Source: Priapulus caudatus (taxonomy: Eukaryota; Priapulida; Priapulimorpha; Priapulimorphida; Priapulidae). Taken from it: 24,018 bases of DNA. The stretch covers positions 7,607 to 31,624 of the forward strand of contig NW_014579288.1 of assembly GCF_000485595.1 (NCBI RefSeq). The letters run 5' to 3'. This document shows, one piece after another, positions 1-8,481 of the stretch; the stretch's first letter is position 1, and every line of letters starts with the position of its first letter. A program made the translations under genes and the position numbers. A model generated the notes under the pieces. That model did no database searches and was not told the origin of the DNA. It saw nothing but the letters and a program-made list of their open reading frames with translations.

Positions 1-33
<33 letters not shown>

Positions 34-452
34 GCGTGCGTGCGTGCGTGCGTGCGTGCGTGAGTGATTGCGCGTGTGCGTGTGTGAGCGTGTGAGTATG
101 TGTGCATATGTGTATGTGTATTGGATACATTGATCAGAGGGCCGTCTGTGTGGATTCAGGTTTGCAGCGCCTGCGATTGACAATATTCTTTATTCAATAT
201 CCTACACTATGTGACGTGACGTATAACCTGTATGTATATATATATATATATATATACCTTGTTGTTTGCTTATGACTGCATTGTCATTGTCACGCGTCTG
301 CGCGTGCGTACTGCCGCTATTATCTTGTTATATTCTTTCTCCGGCGTATGCATGATGCGCTTATACATGGTTCTGTTACTGCGCATNTCTATATATATAT
401 ATATATATACGCACACACGCAACATATATGTATATATATATATATATATATA

Positions 453-484
<32 letters not shown>

Positions 485-680
485 TGAGTGCGTGAGTGAT
501 TGCGCGTGTGCGTGTGTGAGTGTGAGTATGTGTGCATATGTGTATGTGTATTGGATACATTGATCAGAGGGCCATCTGTGTGGATTCAGGTTTGCAGCAC
601 CTGCGAAGTTGCCTGCGATTGAAAATATTCTTTATTCAATATCCTACACTATGTGACGTGATGTATAACCTATATGTATA

Positions 681-719
<39 letters not shown>

Positions 720-870
720 ATAACCTTGTGTTTGCTACTGACTGCATTGTCATATGTCACGCGTCTGCGCGGTCGCGCACTGCGCTAATCATTTGTTATA
801 TTCTTTTCTCCGGCGTATGCAGGTGGTGCGTTTATACAGTGGTTCTGTTACTGGTGCGGCATGGGTCGCT
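1..870. repeat. 430-bp tandem duplication with internal TA and GTGC microsatellites
   Basis: The block ttggatacattgatcagagg at 121 recurs at 551. Everything from the TATATATGCGTGCG junction through ttctccggcgtatgca to ggttctgttact (ending about 386 and 851) is present twice with small differences. TA tracts at 232-256, 388-409, 425-453 and 678-715 and GTGC tracts at 33-60 and 453-484 sit at the same places. A single N at 387 marks the join region. Confidence 0.9.
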
Positions 871-971
871 ATTAAACAACGAACTTAATGTCCGCTTATG
901 TCCGCTTCTTATAACACATTGACGTTTATTGTATCAAACCCCCACTGAAACTAACATACATACTAAAACAT

Positions 972-972
<1 letters not shown>

Positions 973-1004
<32 letters not shown>
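973..1004. repeat. (TA)n microsatellite
   Basis: A pure alternating TA tract just upstream of the 20-bp array. Confidence 0.9.
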
Positions 1005-1008
<4 letters not shown>

Positions 1009-1017
1009 CATATATTC

Positions 1018-1198
1018 AAAAACATTATTATACATACTAAAACATTGATATACATACTGAAACATTATTATACATACTGAAACATTATTATACATACTGA
1101 AACATTATTATACATACTGAAACATTATTATACATACTGAAACATTATTATACATACTAAAACATTATTATACATACTAAAACATTGATATACATGCG
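1018..1198. repeat. 20-bp minisatellite, about 9 copies
   Basis: The unit aacattattatacatactga repeats in exact 20-nt register, with edge copies carrying tactaa and attgata variants. It is clean and has few indels. Confidence 0.92.
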
Positions 1199-1329
1199 TT
1201 GTGATATCATATGATACGTCCCTATATAAATCACACAAGATTTAGCTGGCGTTTATTTCCTCGAACAAGTGAGTATCCAGCGGTAATTTTATAGTAATAA
1301 TGTTTACTCGGTAGTTTAAACTAATTATC

Positions 1330-1331
1330 AT

Positions 1332-1358
<27 letters not shown>
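1330..1358. repeat. (TAA)n microsatellite
   Basis: A perfect AAT/TAA run in low-copy AT-rich sequence. The rest of 1200-1460 shows no gene. Confidence 0.9.
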
Positions 1359-1362
<4 letters not shown>

Positions 1363-1479
1363 ATGAATGGTTAACGAAGTAATCACCGTCGTACTTATTT
1401 TCTGCCATTTATTTTTTCGCTAGGTTGTCGTTTCTCTTGAGTACGCAGAGAAAATACAAGAGGTGCGTTTGTAGCTGTC

Positions 1480-1612
1480 TTGTGCCTGCCTGCCTGCATA
1501 CCTGCCTACCCGCCCGCCTGACTGTCTGCCTGCCTGCCTGCTTACCTGCCTGCATGCCTGCCTGTCTGCCTGCCTGCCTGCTTACCTGCCTGCCTGTCTG
1601 CCTGCTTGTAGC
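1480..1612. repeat. (TGCC)n tetranucleotide repeat
   Basis: Tandem TGCC with TACC, TGAC and TGCA interruptions. The Cys/Leu/Pro frame through it is a translation of the repeat. Confidence 0.9.
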
Positions 1613-1659
1613 GCAAACGTGTGTGCGTGTGCAGTGATCTTTGAATGCCTATCCACCCC

Positions 1660-1701
1660 CACCCACACACGCACGCACGCACGCACTCACACACGCACGC
1701 A

Positions 1702-1733
<32 letters not shown>
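1660..1733. repeat. (ACGC)n/(CA)n repeat
   Basis: Runs of acgc and acac produce His/Thr/Arg frames that are not real proteins. Confidence 0.9.
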
Positions 1734-1735
<2 letters not shown>

Positions 1736-1787
1736 ACGTCAACTTCCCCCTGTAGTGCTCATCAGAAAATTCCACACAGCGAGGGAA

Positions 1788-1830
1788 TGTCACGTGTTGT
1801 CACGTGTTGTCCCGTGTTGTCACGTGGTTC
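1788..1830. repeat. 10-bp repeat with CACGTG boxes
   Basis: cacgtgttgt at 1791 and 1801, cccgtgttgt at 1811 and cacgtggttc at 1821 make four 10-nt units, three with the E-box palindrome. Confidence 0.8.
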
Positions 1831-1859
1831 ACGTTTTTGTGTTAAATGCTATAATGATA

Positions 1860-2033
1860 CATTATGGGTTAGGGGTTGCGGTTCGAATTAGGAGGGAGGG
1901 GGTTATAGGTTGTAGTTAGAATCAATGGGAAGGGTTATGGTTAGGATTACAGCTTAGGTTAGGGTTAGGGAAAGGGATAGGGTTCGTGTTAGGTTAGGAT
2001 CAGAGCTTAGGTTAGGGTTAGGGTTATGGGCGT
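1860..2033. repeat. degenerate interstitial telomeric repeat (TTAGGG)n
   Basis: Many gggtta, ttaggg and gttaggg units are interspersed with variants (ggttat, ggatta, gcttagg). The G-rich strand is +. Degeneracy shows an old internal block, not a chromosome end. Confidence 0.8.
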
Positions 2034-2080
2034 CGGTTACAGATTGTGGTCTTTCGTCCGAGCAGTCAGCACCACGTGTT

Positions 2081-2120
2081 CAGGAGTAATAAAGACAAAG
2101 TTTGTCTTTATTAACTCCTG
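2081..2120. repeat. near-perfect hairpin with 1-nt centre
   Basis: Left arm caggagtaataaagacaaa (2081-2099) and right arm tttgtctttattaactcctg (2101-2120) are reverse complements apart from one extra t, with a single g between them. It looks like joined terminal inverted repeats. Confidence 0.85.
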
Positions 2121-2137
2121 GTCGTATTAATAATATA

Positions 2138-2186
2138 GGATATATATAGAGAGAGAGAGAGGAGAGAGAGATGATGAGAGAGAACG

Positions 2187-2221
<35 letters not shown>

Positions 2222-2416
2222 GCGAAGAGGAGAGAGAGAGAGAGAGTGAGAGAGGAGAGCGAGAGAGAGCAGAGAGAGGAGCAGAGAGAGAGCGCGAAAG
2301 AGAGTAGAGGAGAGCGAGAGCGAAGAGCGGAGCGAGGAGAGCGCAAGAGAGCAGGCAGAGGATAGAGAGAGAGAGCAGAGAGAGCACGCACGAGAGAGGA
2401 GCAGATGAGAGAGCAG

Positions 2417-2491
<75 letters not shown>

Positions 2492-2533
2492 AGAGGAGAA
2501 GAGAGAGAGAGAGAGAGAGAAAGAGGAGAGAGC
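2138..2533. repeat. (GA)n purine tract
   Basis: About 400 nt of GA with AAG, AGC and GGA interruptions, all purine-rich on +. Ser/Leu frames on - and Arg/Glu frames on + are artefacts. Confidence 0.92.
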
Positions 2534-2575
2534 ATTCCTATAGGTTCTGAACATCGCGACATATATCGTGTGTAG

Positions 2576-2905
2576 TGCTGCGTGCGTGCACGATGTCTTG
2601 TGCGTGCGCTGCATGTATGGGTGGTAGTGCGCTTGCCGTGCGTGGCACGTGTCTGTGCTGCGCGGTGCATCTATGTGTCGTAGTAGCGATTGCGTTGCTG
2701 CACGCATGTCTGTGTGCGCCGCCGTGCATGTAGTGTGGCGTAGTGCGTGCGTGCGTGCGTGCGGCATGTGGTGCGTGCGTGCGTGCACGTGTCTTCGTGC
2801 GCGCCGTGCATGTATGTGTGGTAGCTGGCTGTGCGTGCCGTGCACGTGTCTGTGCGTGCGTGCGTGCGTGCGGCACGCTGTTGTGTGCGTGCGTGCATGT
2901 AGTGT
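2576..2905. repeat. degenerate GTGC-rich minisatellite, unit roughly 50-65 bp
   Basis: Recurring order of cgtgcgtg, cacgtgtctgtg, gccgtgcatgtatg and gtggtag. The unit resembles a diverged complement of the CACGTG/TGTGTG vocabulary of the later 50-bp array, without being the same unit. Confidence 0.7.
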
Positions 2906-3416
2906 TGTATGTCCGCATCGTTGTTTCTCCTTCTAGCTCTGTGTGCGTGTGTCATACGTCTGACCGTCACGTGACCGTGGGCCGTGAACACGTGTACATA
3001 TCCAATTCCCTTGAGCAAATAATTCAAACAGAGTGGCCAAAGAGGTCATAACTTGTGACTGGTGCCCTGACCCAGTGTCACAAAGCCGGTGTGCAATGGG
3101 GGGGCGGGGGTCGCTGTTATAGGGGGGGGGCGGTCGTATAAGCATTGTCACATTAAATAAAAACCGTATGACACCCCACCCAAACGTCACGACCCGGTGT
3201 ATTGACGTGGATGTGTCTTTTGCCACCCTGTTTGGACATTCTCCCTTGGAATAAGGCCTGATTCGATATATACACGTGGTATTCCTACATGTGATCTGCG
3301 TAGTTGGCTCGCTGGGTAGCTATTTCATCTGCAGCTGACAGTTTGGCCAACTTTCTCCAGGCAGCGGACCTACTTGCTGTCTACATCTGTCACATTCTGA
3401 TGGTTAAAGCTTTACC
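2906..3416. other. low-copy stretch with a G-run element fragment
   Basis: Two G runs, gggggggcggggg (about 3099-3111) and ggggggggcgg (about 3122-3132), sit amid otherwise ordinary sequence, resembling the tails of other elements in the window. No exon with paired splice sites is evident. Confidence 0.4.
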
Positions 3417-3497
3417 CTATCTCCTGTTACAGCTCCTGATATCCTATCTCCTGTTACAGCTCCTGATATCCTATCTCCTGTTGCAGCTCCTGATATC
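3417..3497. repeat. 27-bp unit, three copies, each with a splice-acceptor-like core
   Basis: Units start at 3417, 3444 and 3471. Each contains tatctcctgttacag (third: gttgcag). The repeat is 9 codons long and open (LLLQLLISY), without other sign of coding. Confidence 0.85.
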
Positions 3498-3629
3498 TTT
3501 AATAGGCGTGTGTATACTCAAACATTGCCACAGTATGTGTGTGCGTGCGCGCATGCGTGCGTGTGTGCGTACGGGTGCAGCGTGCGTGGTTGTGTTCGTG
3601 AGTACATAGCTTCTGCTTAGAATCCCGCA

Positions 3630-3742
3630 AGACGGAGACGAGACGAGACACGACAAGACACGACACGACACGACACGGCCGCGACACGACACGACACGAC
3701 GCGACGCGACACGACACGACACGACACGACACGACAAGACAC
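3630..3742. repeat. (ACACG)n pentanucleotide repeat
   Basis: cgaca/acacg units with gagac and cgcga variants. Confidence 0.9.
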
Positions 3743-3777
3743 TGCGGCGTGTTAGTGAATACACACACCTGCACATG

Positions 3778-3900
3778 GAGAGTGATTCTATAGTGTAGAG
3801 AGATGTCTTGTACTGTAGAGAGAGAGACTTTCTATTGTAGAGAGAGAGAGAGACTTCTATTGTGGAGAGAGAGAGAGACTTTCTATGTGGAGAGACTCTT
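3778..3900. repeat. GA-rich short minisatellite
   Basis: Four or five units of gagagactttctattgtaga type, of unequal length because the GA run varies. Confidence 0.75.
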
Positions 3901-3950
3901 TATATATACTACTCAACGCATGTAGTTATAGTAATCTATTACGTGTGTAT

Positions 3951-4032
3951 GCCTGCTGAGTTTTACAGTAAGCTAGTACGTAGTTCGCGGTGCCTGCTGA
4001 GTTTTACAGTAAGCTAGTACGTAGTTCGCGGT
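3951..4032. repeat. 41-bp tandem duplication
   Basis: gcctgctgagttttacagta starts at 3951 and at 3992; the copies are identical over 41 nt. A third partial copy starts at 4033. The region 4033-4450 is otherwise low-copy with a TA tract at 4306-4327 and a small palindrome, gcataatttttatgc, near 4386. Confidence 0.9.
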
Positions 4033-4454
4033 GCGTGCTAAGGTTCGTAGGGTTCGACACGTACTTGTTCACACTATAGCCTAGGAGTTACGCAAGTCAC
4101 AGCCAGATGGTCGCTAATATAGTTCATAAATGCGTCGTCTCGCAGCGCCACCATCGCAATGTCCGTTGTTTAGTATGCAACGACGCGGCTGTGAAAAGTT
4201 GACAACCTGTAAATTCTCAATTGCGAGAGTGCGTGGTGGACTATTTCTTGACACTTGAGTAAAAAACAAATTTATCTATAGAATATCTATAGAATATTAT
4301 CTATAAATATATATATATATATATATAGCGAATAACAAGCAATCCATTAGTAATTCACCCCAGATATATGATATATAAGATATATGCATAATTTTTATGC
4401 ATGACTTTGCGATGGTAGAGATTTAACACGTTTGTTTGAAACATCGTTGCTAAG

Positions 4455-4565
4455 GTGATTGAGTCGATGGATGAAGTAAAGACTGATCCTGCTCAGGAGA
4501 CACGTGAAGCCAAGGTCAAGTTTGACTTCGACGCAGCATCGCTGAACGAGCTCTCACTGAAAAAG
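4455..4565 (+). CDS. SORBS: SORBS-like exon A: N-terminal half of an SH3 domain
   Basis: This short exon was found by reading splice signals; the open frame is too small to stand out. From a possible acceptor AG at 4453-4454 the frame gives an acidic lead-in and then EAKVKFDFDAASLNELSLKK, ending at AAG 4563-4565 directly before a good donor, GTAAGA (4566). KFDF is the ALYDY-type strand and NELSL the RT-loop acidic motif of SORBS SH3 domains. The exon breaks in phase 0 just before the glycine of the usual KKGD/KGE turn, and that glycine appears at the start of the next exon (6702). The polypyrimidine tract is weak, so the true start is uncertain. An ATG at 4467 in good context (gtcgATGG) could make it an alternative first exon. 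Position before the linker and the GE-V-TL continuation favour the middle (second) SH3. Confidence 0.8.
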
Positions 4566-4689
4566 GTAAGAGTGTGGTAATCCGTGCCTCAGCTAGGTAT
4601 CTCCGTGATGAATTAAAAATGGCTGCATTAAGGCAACAAGCTTTAAATGAAGAGCCGTTACTGAAATCAATCACAGATTAAGATGTATG

Positions 4690-6645
4690 TACATGCACAC
4701 ACGAAAATAGATAGACAGACGCACGTACATGCACGCACACATGTGTAGTACACACATACATATACATACAACATACACACACGTGCACACATCTGTAGTA
4801 CACACTAATATAACACAACATGACACGACGTGCACACATGCAGCTGTGGACACACATACATAATACATACAACTACACAGCACGTGCACACATACATCTG
4901 TAGTTACACACATACATATACATACAACATGCACACACGTGCACACATCTGTAGTACACACATACATATACATACAACATGCACACACGTGGACACATAC
5001 ATCTGTAGTACACACATACATATACATACAACATACACACACGTGCACACATGCACGCACACATGTGTCATTCACACACGTGCACACATCTGTAGTACAC
5101 ACATACATATACATACAACATACACACACGTGCACACATACTGCGTTAGGACCACACATACATATACATACAACATACACACACGCATGCACACATCTGT
5201 AGATACACAGCATGACATATACATACAACATACACACACGGTGCACACATTGCCACGCCACCATGTGTCATTCACACACCGTGCACAATCTGTAGCTCAC
5301 ACATACAATATACATACAACATACACACACGTGACACATCTGTAGTAACACACATACATATCATACAACATACACACACGTGCACACATCTTGTTAGTAC
5401 CAACACATACATTACATACAACATACACACACGTGCACACATCTGTAGTACACATACATATACACTACAACTAGCACACACGGTGGCACACATCGGCCTA
5501 GTACAGCACGTAACATATACATACAACATACACACACGTGCACACATGCCACTCCACACATCTGTAGACACCACATACTATACATACAACATGCCCACAC
5601 GTGCACAGCATCTGTATACACACATACATATACATACAACATGCACACACGTGCACACATGCACTCACACATCTGTAGTACACACATACATATACATACA
5701 ACATGCACACACGTGCACACATCTGTAGTACACACATACATATACATACAACATACACACACGTGCACACAATGCCGCACACATGTGTCATTCCACACGT
5801 GCAACATCTGTAGTAACACACATAGCATATACATACAACATACACACACGTGCACACATCTGTAGTACACACATACATATACATACACATACACACACGT
5901 GCACACATCTGTAGTACACACATACTATTACATCAACATAACACACACGTGCACACATCTGTAGCTACACACATACATATACATACAACATACACGACAC
6001 ATGACCACACATCTGTGTACACCACATACATATACATACAACATGCACACACGTGCACACATGCACGCACACATGTGAACACATCTGCACTCACACATCT
6101 GTAATACACACATACATATACATACAACATGCACACACGTGCACACATGCACTCAAGCACATCTGTCAGTACACACATACAATACGAATACAACATACAC
6201 ACACGTGCACACATCTGTAGTACACACATACATATACATACAACATACACACACGTGCACACATGCACGCACACATCTGTAGTACACACATACATATACT
6301 ACAACATAAACGTGCCACACACGTGCACGCACACTTCTGCTGTTACACACATACATATACATACAACATACACACACGTGCACACATGCACGCACACATG
6401 TGTAGTACACACATACATATACATACAACATACACACACGTGCACACATCTGTAGAATACCCATACATATACATACACATGCACACACGTGCACACATCT
6501 GTAGTACAACACATACATTACATACAACATACACACACGTGCACATCTGCTAGTACACACATACATAATCCATACAACAACACACACGTGCCACACATCG
6601 TAGTACCAATACATATACATACAACACGCACACACATGCACACAT
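4690..6645. repeat. 50-bp minisatellite in an intron, about 35-40 copies, with an E-box in intact units
   Basis: The exact period of 50 is measurable at 5713-5763. Order within a unit is gtgcacacatctgtagtaca, cacatacatatacatac, aacatacacacac. A side variant inserts catgcacgcacacatgtgtc. Units join as cacacgtgcac, so each intact junction makes CACGTG. Interior copies (about 5150-5650 and 5760-6620) carry many single-base indels. The array fills nearly the whole intron between exons A and B. Confidence 0.95.
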
Positions 6646-6701
6646 GCACGGGCGTGCTAGAGGTCGTTGCTTCAGCAGTGGTGTGTTCACTTGTTTATCA
6701 G

Positions 6702-6912
6702 GGTGAGGTCGTCACGCTGCTGCGGGAAGTTGACGATATACTGGTACGAGGGAGCCATCGGGACCGAGCGCGAATCTTCCCGATAGCCTTACGTGGAGTG
6801 ATGCGTGCAGACGTCTGCCCGACCCACAACAGCAGCAGCAAACAGCAGCAGCGAGCAGCAGCAGCAGCAACAGCCAGCACAGCAGCACGACTCATCATCG
6901 TAGCCTCTCTGT
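6702..6912 (+). CDS. SORBS: SORBS-like exon B: C-terminal half of the split SH3, with compensating indels
   Basis: Acceptor ttgtttatcag ends at 6701 and the frame opens in phase 0 with GEVVTLLREVDD, which continues exon A's KK. An SH3 would then read NWYEG, but the bases gatatactggtacgaggg shift the frame by +1 and a missing g shifts it back, so the conserved Trp is replaced by ILVRG. SHRDRA and IFPIA follow in frame. A second +1/-1 pair (gccttacgtggagtg) disrupts the expected AYVEV. The three-frame pieces together carry every SH3 landmark (VDD, NWYEG, IFP, YVEV). The domain is therefore real and the defects are probably consensus errors, though a degenerate duplicate is possible. The frame runs on through a CAG-type tract (6830-6888). 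The exon's 3' end is not clear: donors at 6911 or 6913 are possible, and an earlier end near 6820 cannot be excluded. Confidence 0.7.
6830..6888. repeat. (CAG)n tract, possibly coding
   Basis: Interrupted CAG/CAA run. In the exon B frame it reads Ser, Gln and then Ala-rich; whether it is translated depends on where exon B ends. Confidence 0.8.
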
Positions 6913-6954
6913 GTATGTGTGGTAGTGTGGTGTGCGTGGTGCGTGCGTCGTGCG

Positions 6955-6956
<2 letters not shown>

Positions 6957-6997
<41 letters not shown>

Positions 6998-7000
6998 TGT
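6957..7000. repeat. (GTGC)n repeat
   Basis: Eleven or so perfect tetranucleotides. Confidence 0.92.
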
Positions 7001-7041
7001 GATTACATGCTTGTGTGCACGTGTGTGTTTCTCTTTACTAT

Positions 7042-7093
<52 letters not shown>
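7042..7093. repeat. (ATC)n repeat
   Basis: A perfect trinucleotide run of about 17 units; His or Ser homopolymer frames result. Confidence 0.95.
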
Positions 7094-7119
7094 GCGTGTT
7101 TTGTTGATGCAGGTTCGTC

Positions 7120-7498
7120 GGCATTTTTCTTTTTCGTATTTTCTTGTTTTTGTTTTTTTTTTTTATTTTTACTACTTTTCTTGTTTTTCTTATTTTTTTT
7201 TTTATCTTTTTTGTCTTTTTTTCTTTTTTTCTTTTTTTTTTTATTCTTTTTTTTTATTTTTTTCTTCTTTTATTCTTATTTAAGCGTTTTTTTTTTTTGT
7301 TTCTTTTTTTTTTTTTTTCTCTTTTTTTTATTTTTCATTTTTTTTTTTTTCTTCTTTTTTTCTTCCTTTTTTTCTTTTTTTTTTTCTATTTCTTTTCTTT
7401 TTTTCTTTCTTTTTTTATTTTTTTCCTTTTTTTTTTTTTTTTTTTTTTATTTTTTTTTTTTTTTTGCTTTTTTCTCTTTTTTTTTTTCTCGTTTGTCT
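7120..7498. repeat. T-rich tract of about 380 nt next to an acceptor
   Basis: Runs of T broken by single C, A or G. It ends about 18 nt before the AG that opens exon C, so it acts as or includes the polypyrimidine tract. Phe/Leu frames are artefacts. Confidence 0.95.
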
Positions 7499-7512
7499 CC
7501 TCGTCCGATGGC

Positions 7513-7659
7513 CGCAGCTTCTGTCCAGCGAAGCCCCAATTATTGCCCCCGCAGCGTGAGCGCGCAGCAGGCACACTCACGCCATGGCGCAGCTTCTTCC
7601 CAGCGAAGCCCCATCGCCCCCGGCAGCGGAGGCAGCAGCAGGCACACTCACGCCGATGT
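7513..7659 (+). repeat. 75-nt tandem duplication inside exon C
   Basis: cgcagctt starts at 7513 and 7588, and the copies end in ggcacactcacgcc. The 75-nt length is 25 codons, so the duplication is frame-neutral. A t insertion at 7557 and a missing g near 7584 separate the copies. Confidence 0.8.
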
Positions 7660-7818
7660 CCAGGACGCCAGCGCGTCTATCGGACGAAGAGCAGGCCAGC
7701 CGGACTCCAGCCCGGCATCCGGGAGGAAGGAATACCAGCAGATGGCGCACCGGTGGGACGCGAGGGAGGTGGCGCCACACGTCGAGGTCGCTGACACCAG
7801 GGGGCCCCACACGAAGAG
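7518..7818 (+). CDS. SORBS: SORBS-like exon C: Pro/Ala/Ser-rich linker with a 25-codon duplication
   Basis: The first AG after the giant T-rich tract lies at 7516-7517, and the exon ends at AAGAG|GTGAGG (donor 7819). The frame starting at 7518 reads LLSSEAPIIAPAA and then meets a TGA at 7557. A 75-nt second copy (7588-7659) lacks the extra t and reads LLPSEAPSPPAAEAAAGTL, which shows that the stop comes from a one-base insertion. A missing g between the copies restores the frame. Further on, MSRTPARLSDEEQASRTPAR in this frame gives way, through another one-base shift near 7730, to KEYQQMAHRWDAREVAPHVE in the frame that reaches the donor with two bases over. Those two bases fit exon D (AG+T = Ser). 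It would be the unstructured linker between the second and third SH3. All three frames are open here, so exact residues are uncertain. Confidence 0.55.
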
Positions 7819-7924
7819 GTGAGGTCGCGTCGCCTAACCGTGGCGCCCCACGTTGTGCCCCACGCTGTCGACGCAGCGGCGTTGTTGTTGTCATGGCCTG
7901 TATTCGCAGATACAGCAACAGTCG

Positions 7925-8110
7925 CAGGGCTTGTAACGGATTTGTACCAGGGGGGTCTAACCGTAACCAAAACTTGCCGAGGCGCTGAACCGGGGGGTCG
8001 GGGGGCCCTCCCCAGAAATTTTGTGAATTAGACCCCTTAGATGCGTTTTCTGCGCGAGCAGGGGGGTCCGGACCCTGGACCCCCCCCCCCCCTGCTGACA
8101 CGCCCCTGGT
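7925..8110. mobile_element. G/C-run-tailed element fragment
   Basis: ggggggtctaaccgta, ggggggtcggggggccctcc, ccagaaattttgtgaatta and a 14-C run ending in ctgctgacacgcccctgg recall degenerate dispersed elements common in marine invertebrates. No coding capacity or clear ends. It lies in the intron between exons C and D; the rest (8111-8361) is AT-rich low-copy sequence. Confidence 0.45.
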
Positions 8111-8361
8111 CGGTACACCAATCATTCGCGTATGTCGCGTCGCGGCATGAGCCAGATTTAAATAATCATATTCATTTCACATTAAACAAATTTGTTCATG
8201 TAAAAATACCAAGTAGTATCAAGTATGACCTACCAATATTAAGTCGTATCAGTCAGTAGTGTCATTGCTATCAAGTGAGAATATCGGTAAAACAAAGTCA
8301 GTGTTAGATTCTACGATGTTTGCTTTGATTCGCTGTGTCAATGCCGTTCGCTTGTTTGTAG

Positions 8362-8473
8362 TTACGAGGATCACATGGCGTCGCTGAGAGCTGCTAAGAA
8401 GGTGGCTCCCTCTGTTGACGTGTTTAACGGCCCGACCTCTCCCCTCGCCTCGCCGCGAGGGAGCGCGAAATCT
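8362..8473 (+). CDS. SORBS: SORBS-like exon D: linker exon
   Basis: The acceptor gcttgtttgtag ends at 8361 and a consensus donor, GTGAGT, starts at 8474. With two bases carried from exon C the frame reads YEDHMASLRAAKKVAPSVDV and then FNGPTSPLASPRGSAKS, ending in phase 0. The other two frames stop inside the exon. Composition (Lys, Pro, Ser) suits the disordered region before the last SH3 of SORBS proteins; SPLASPR resembles a proline-directed phosphorylation site, which is inference. No domain is recognised. The ATG at 8375 is internal and is not taken as a start. The 37-bp minisatellite begins within about 10 nt after the donor. Confidence 0.6.
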
Positions 8474-8481
8474 GTGAGTGC

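Noticed and set aside
3304-3609. 101-codon frame with Leu-rich repeats
   Set aside because: Leu-rich part is the 27-bp tandem unit and the end is a GTGC tract; start and splice context give no support.
4671-6641. Many Cys/Val/Met and His/Thr open frames on both strands
   Set aside because: They are translations of the 50-bp repeat and follow its period; there is no codon bias, domain or splice support.
7144-7500. Phe-rich 'membrane protein' frames
   Set aside because: They come from the T-rich tract and all frames look alike.
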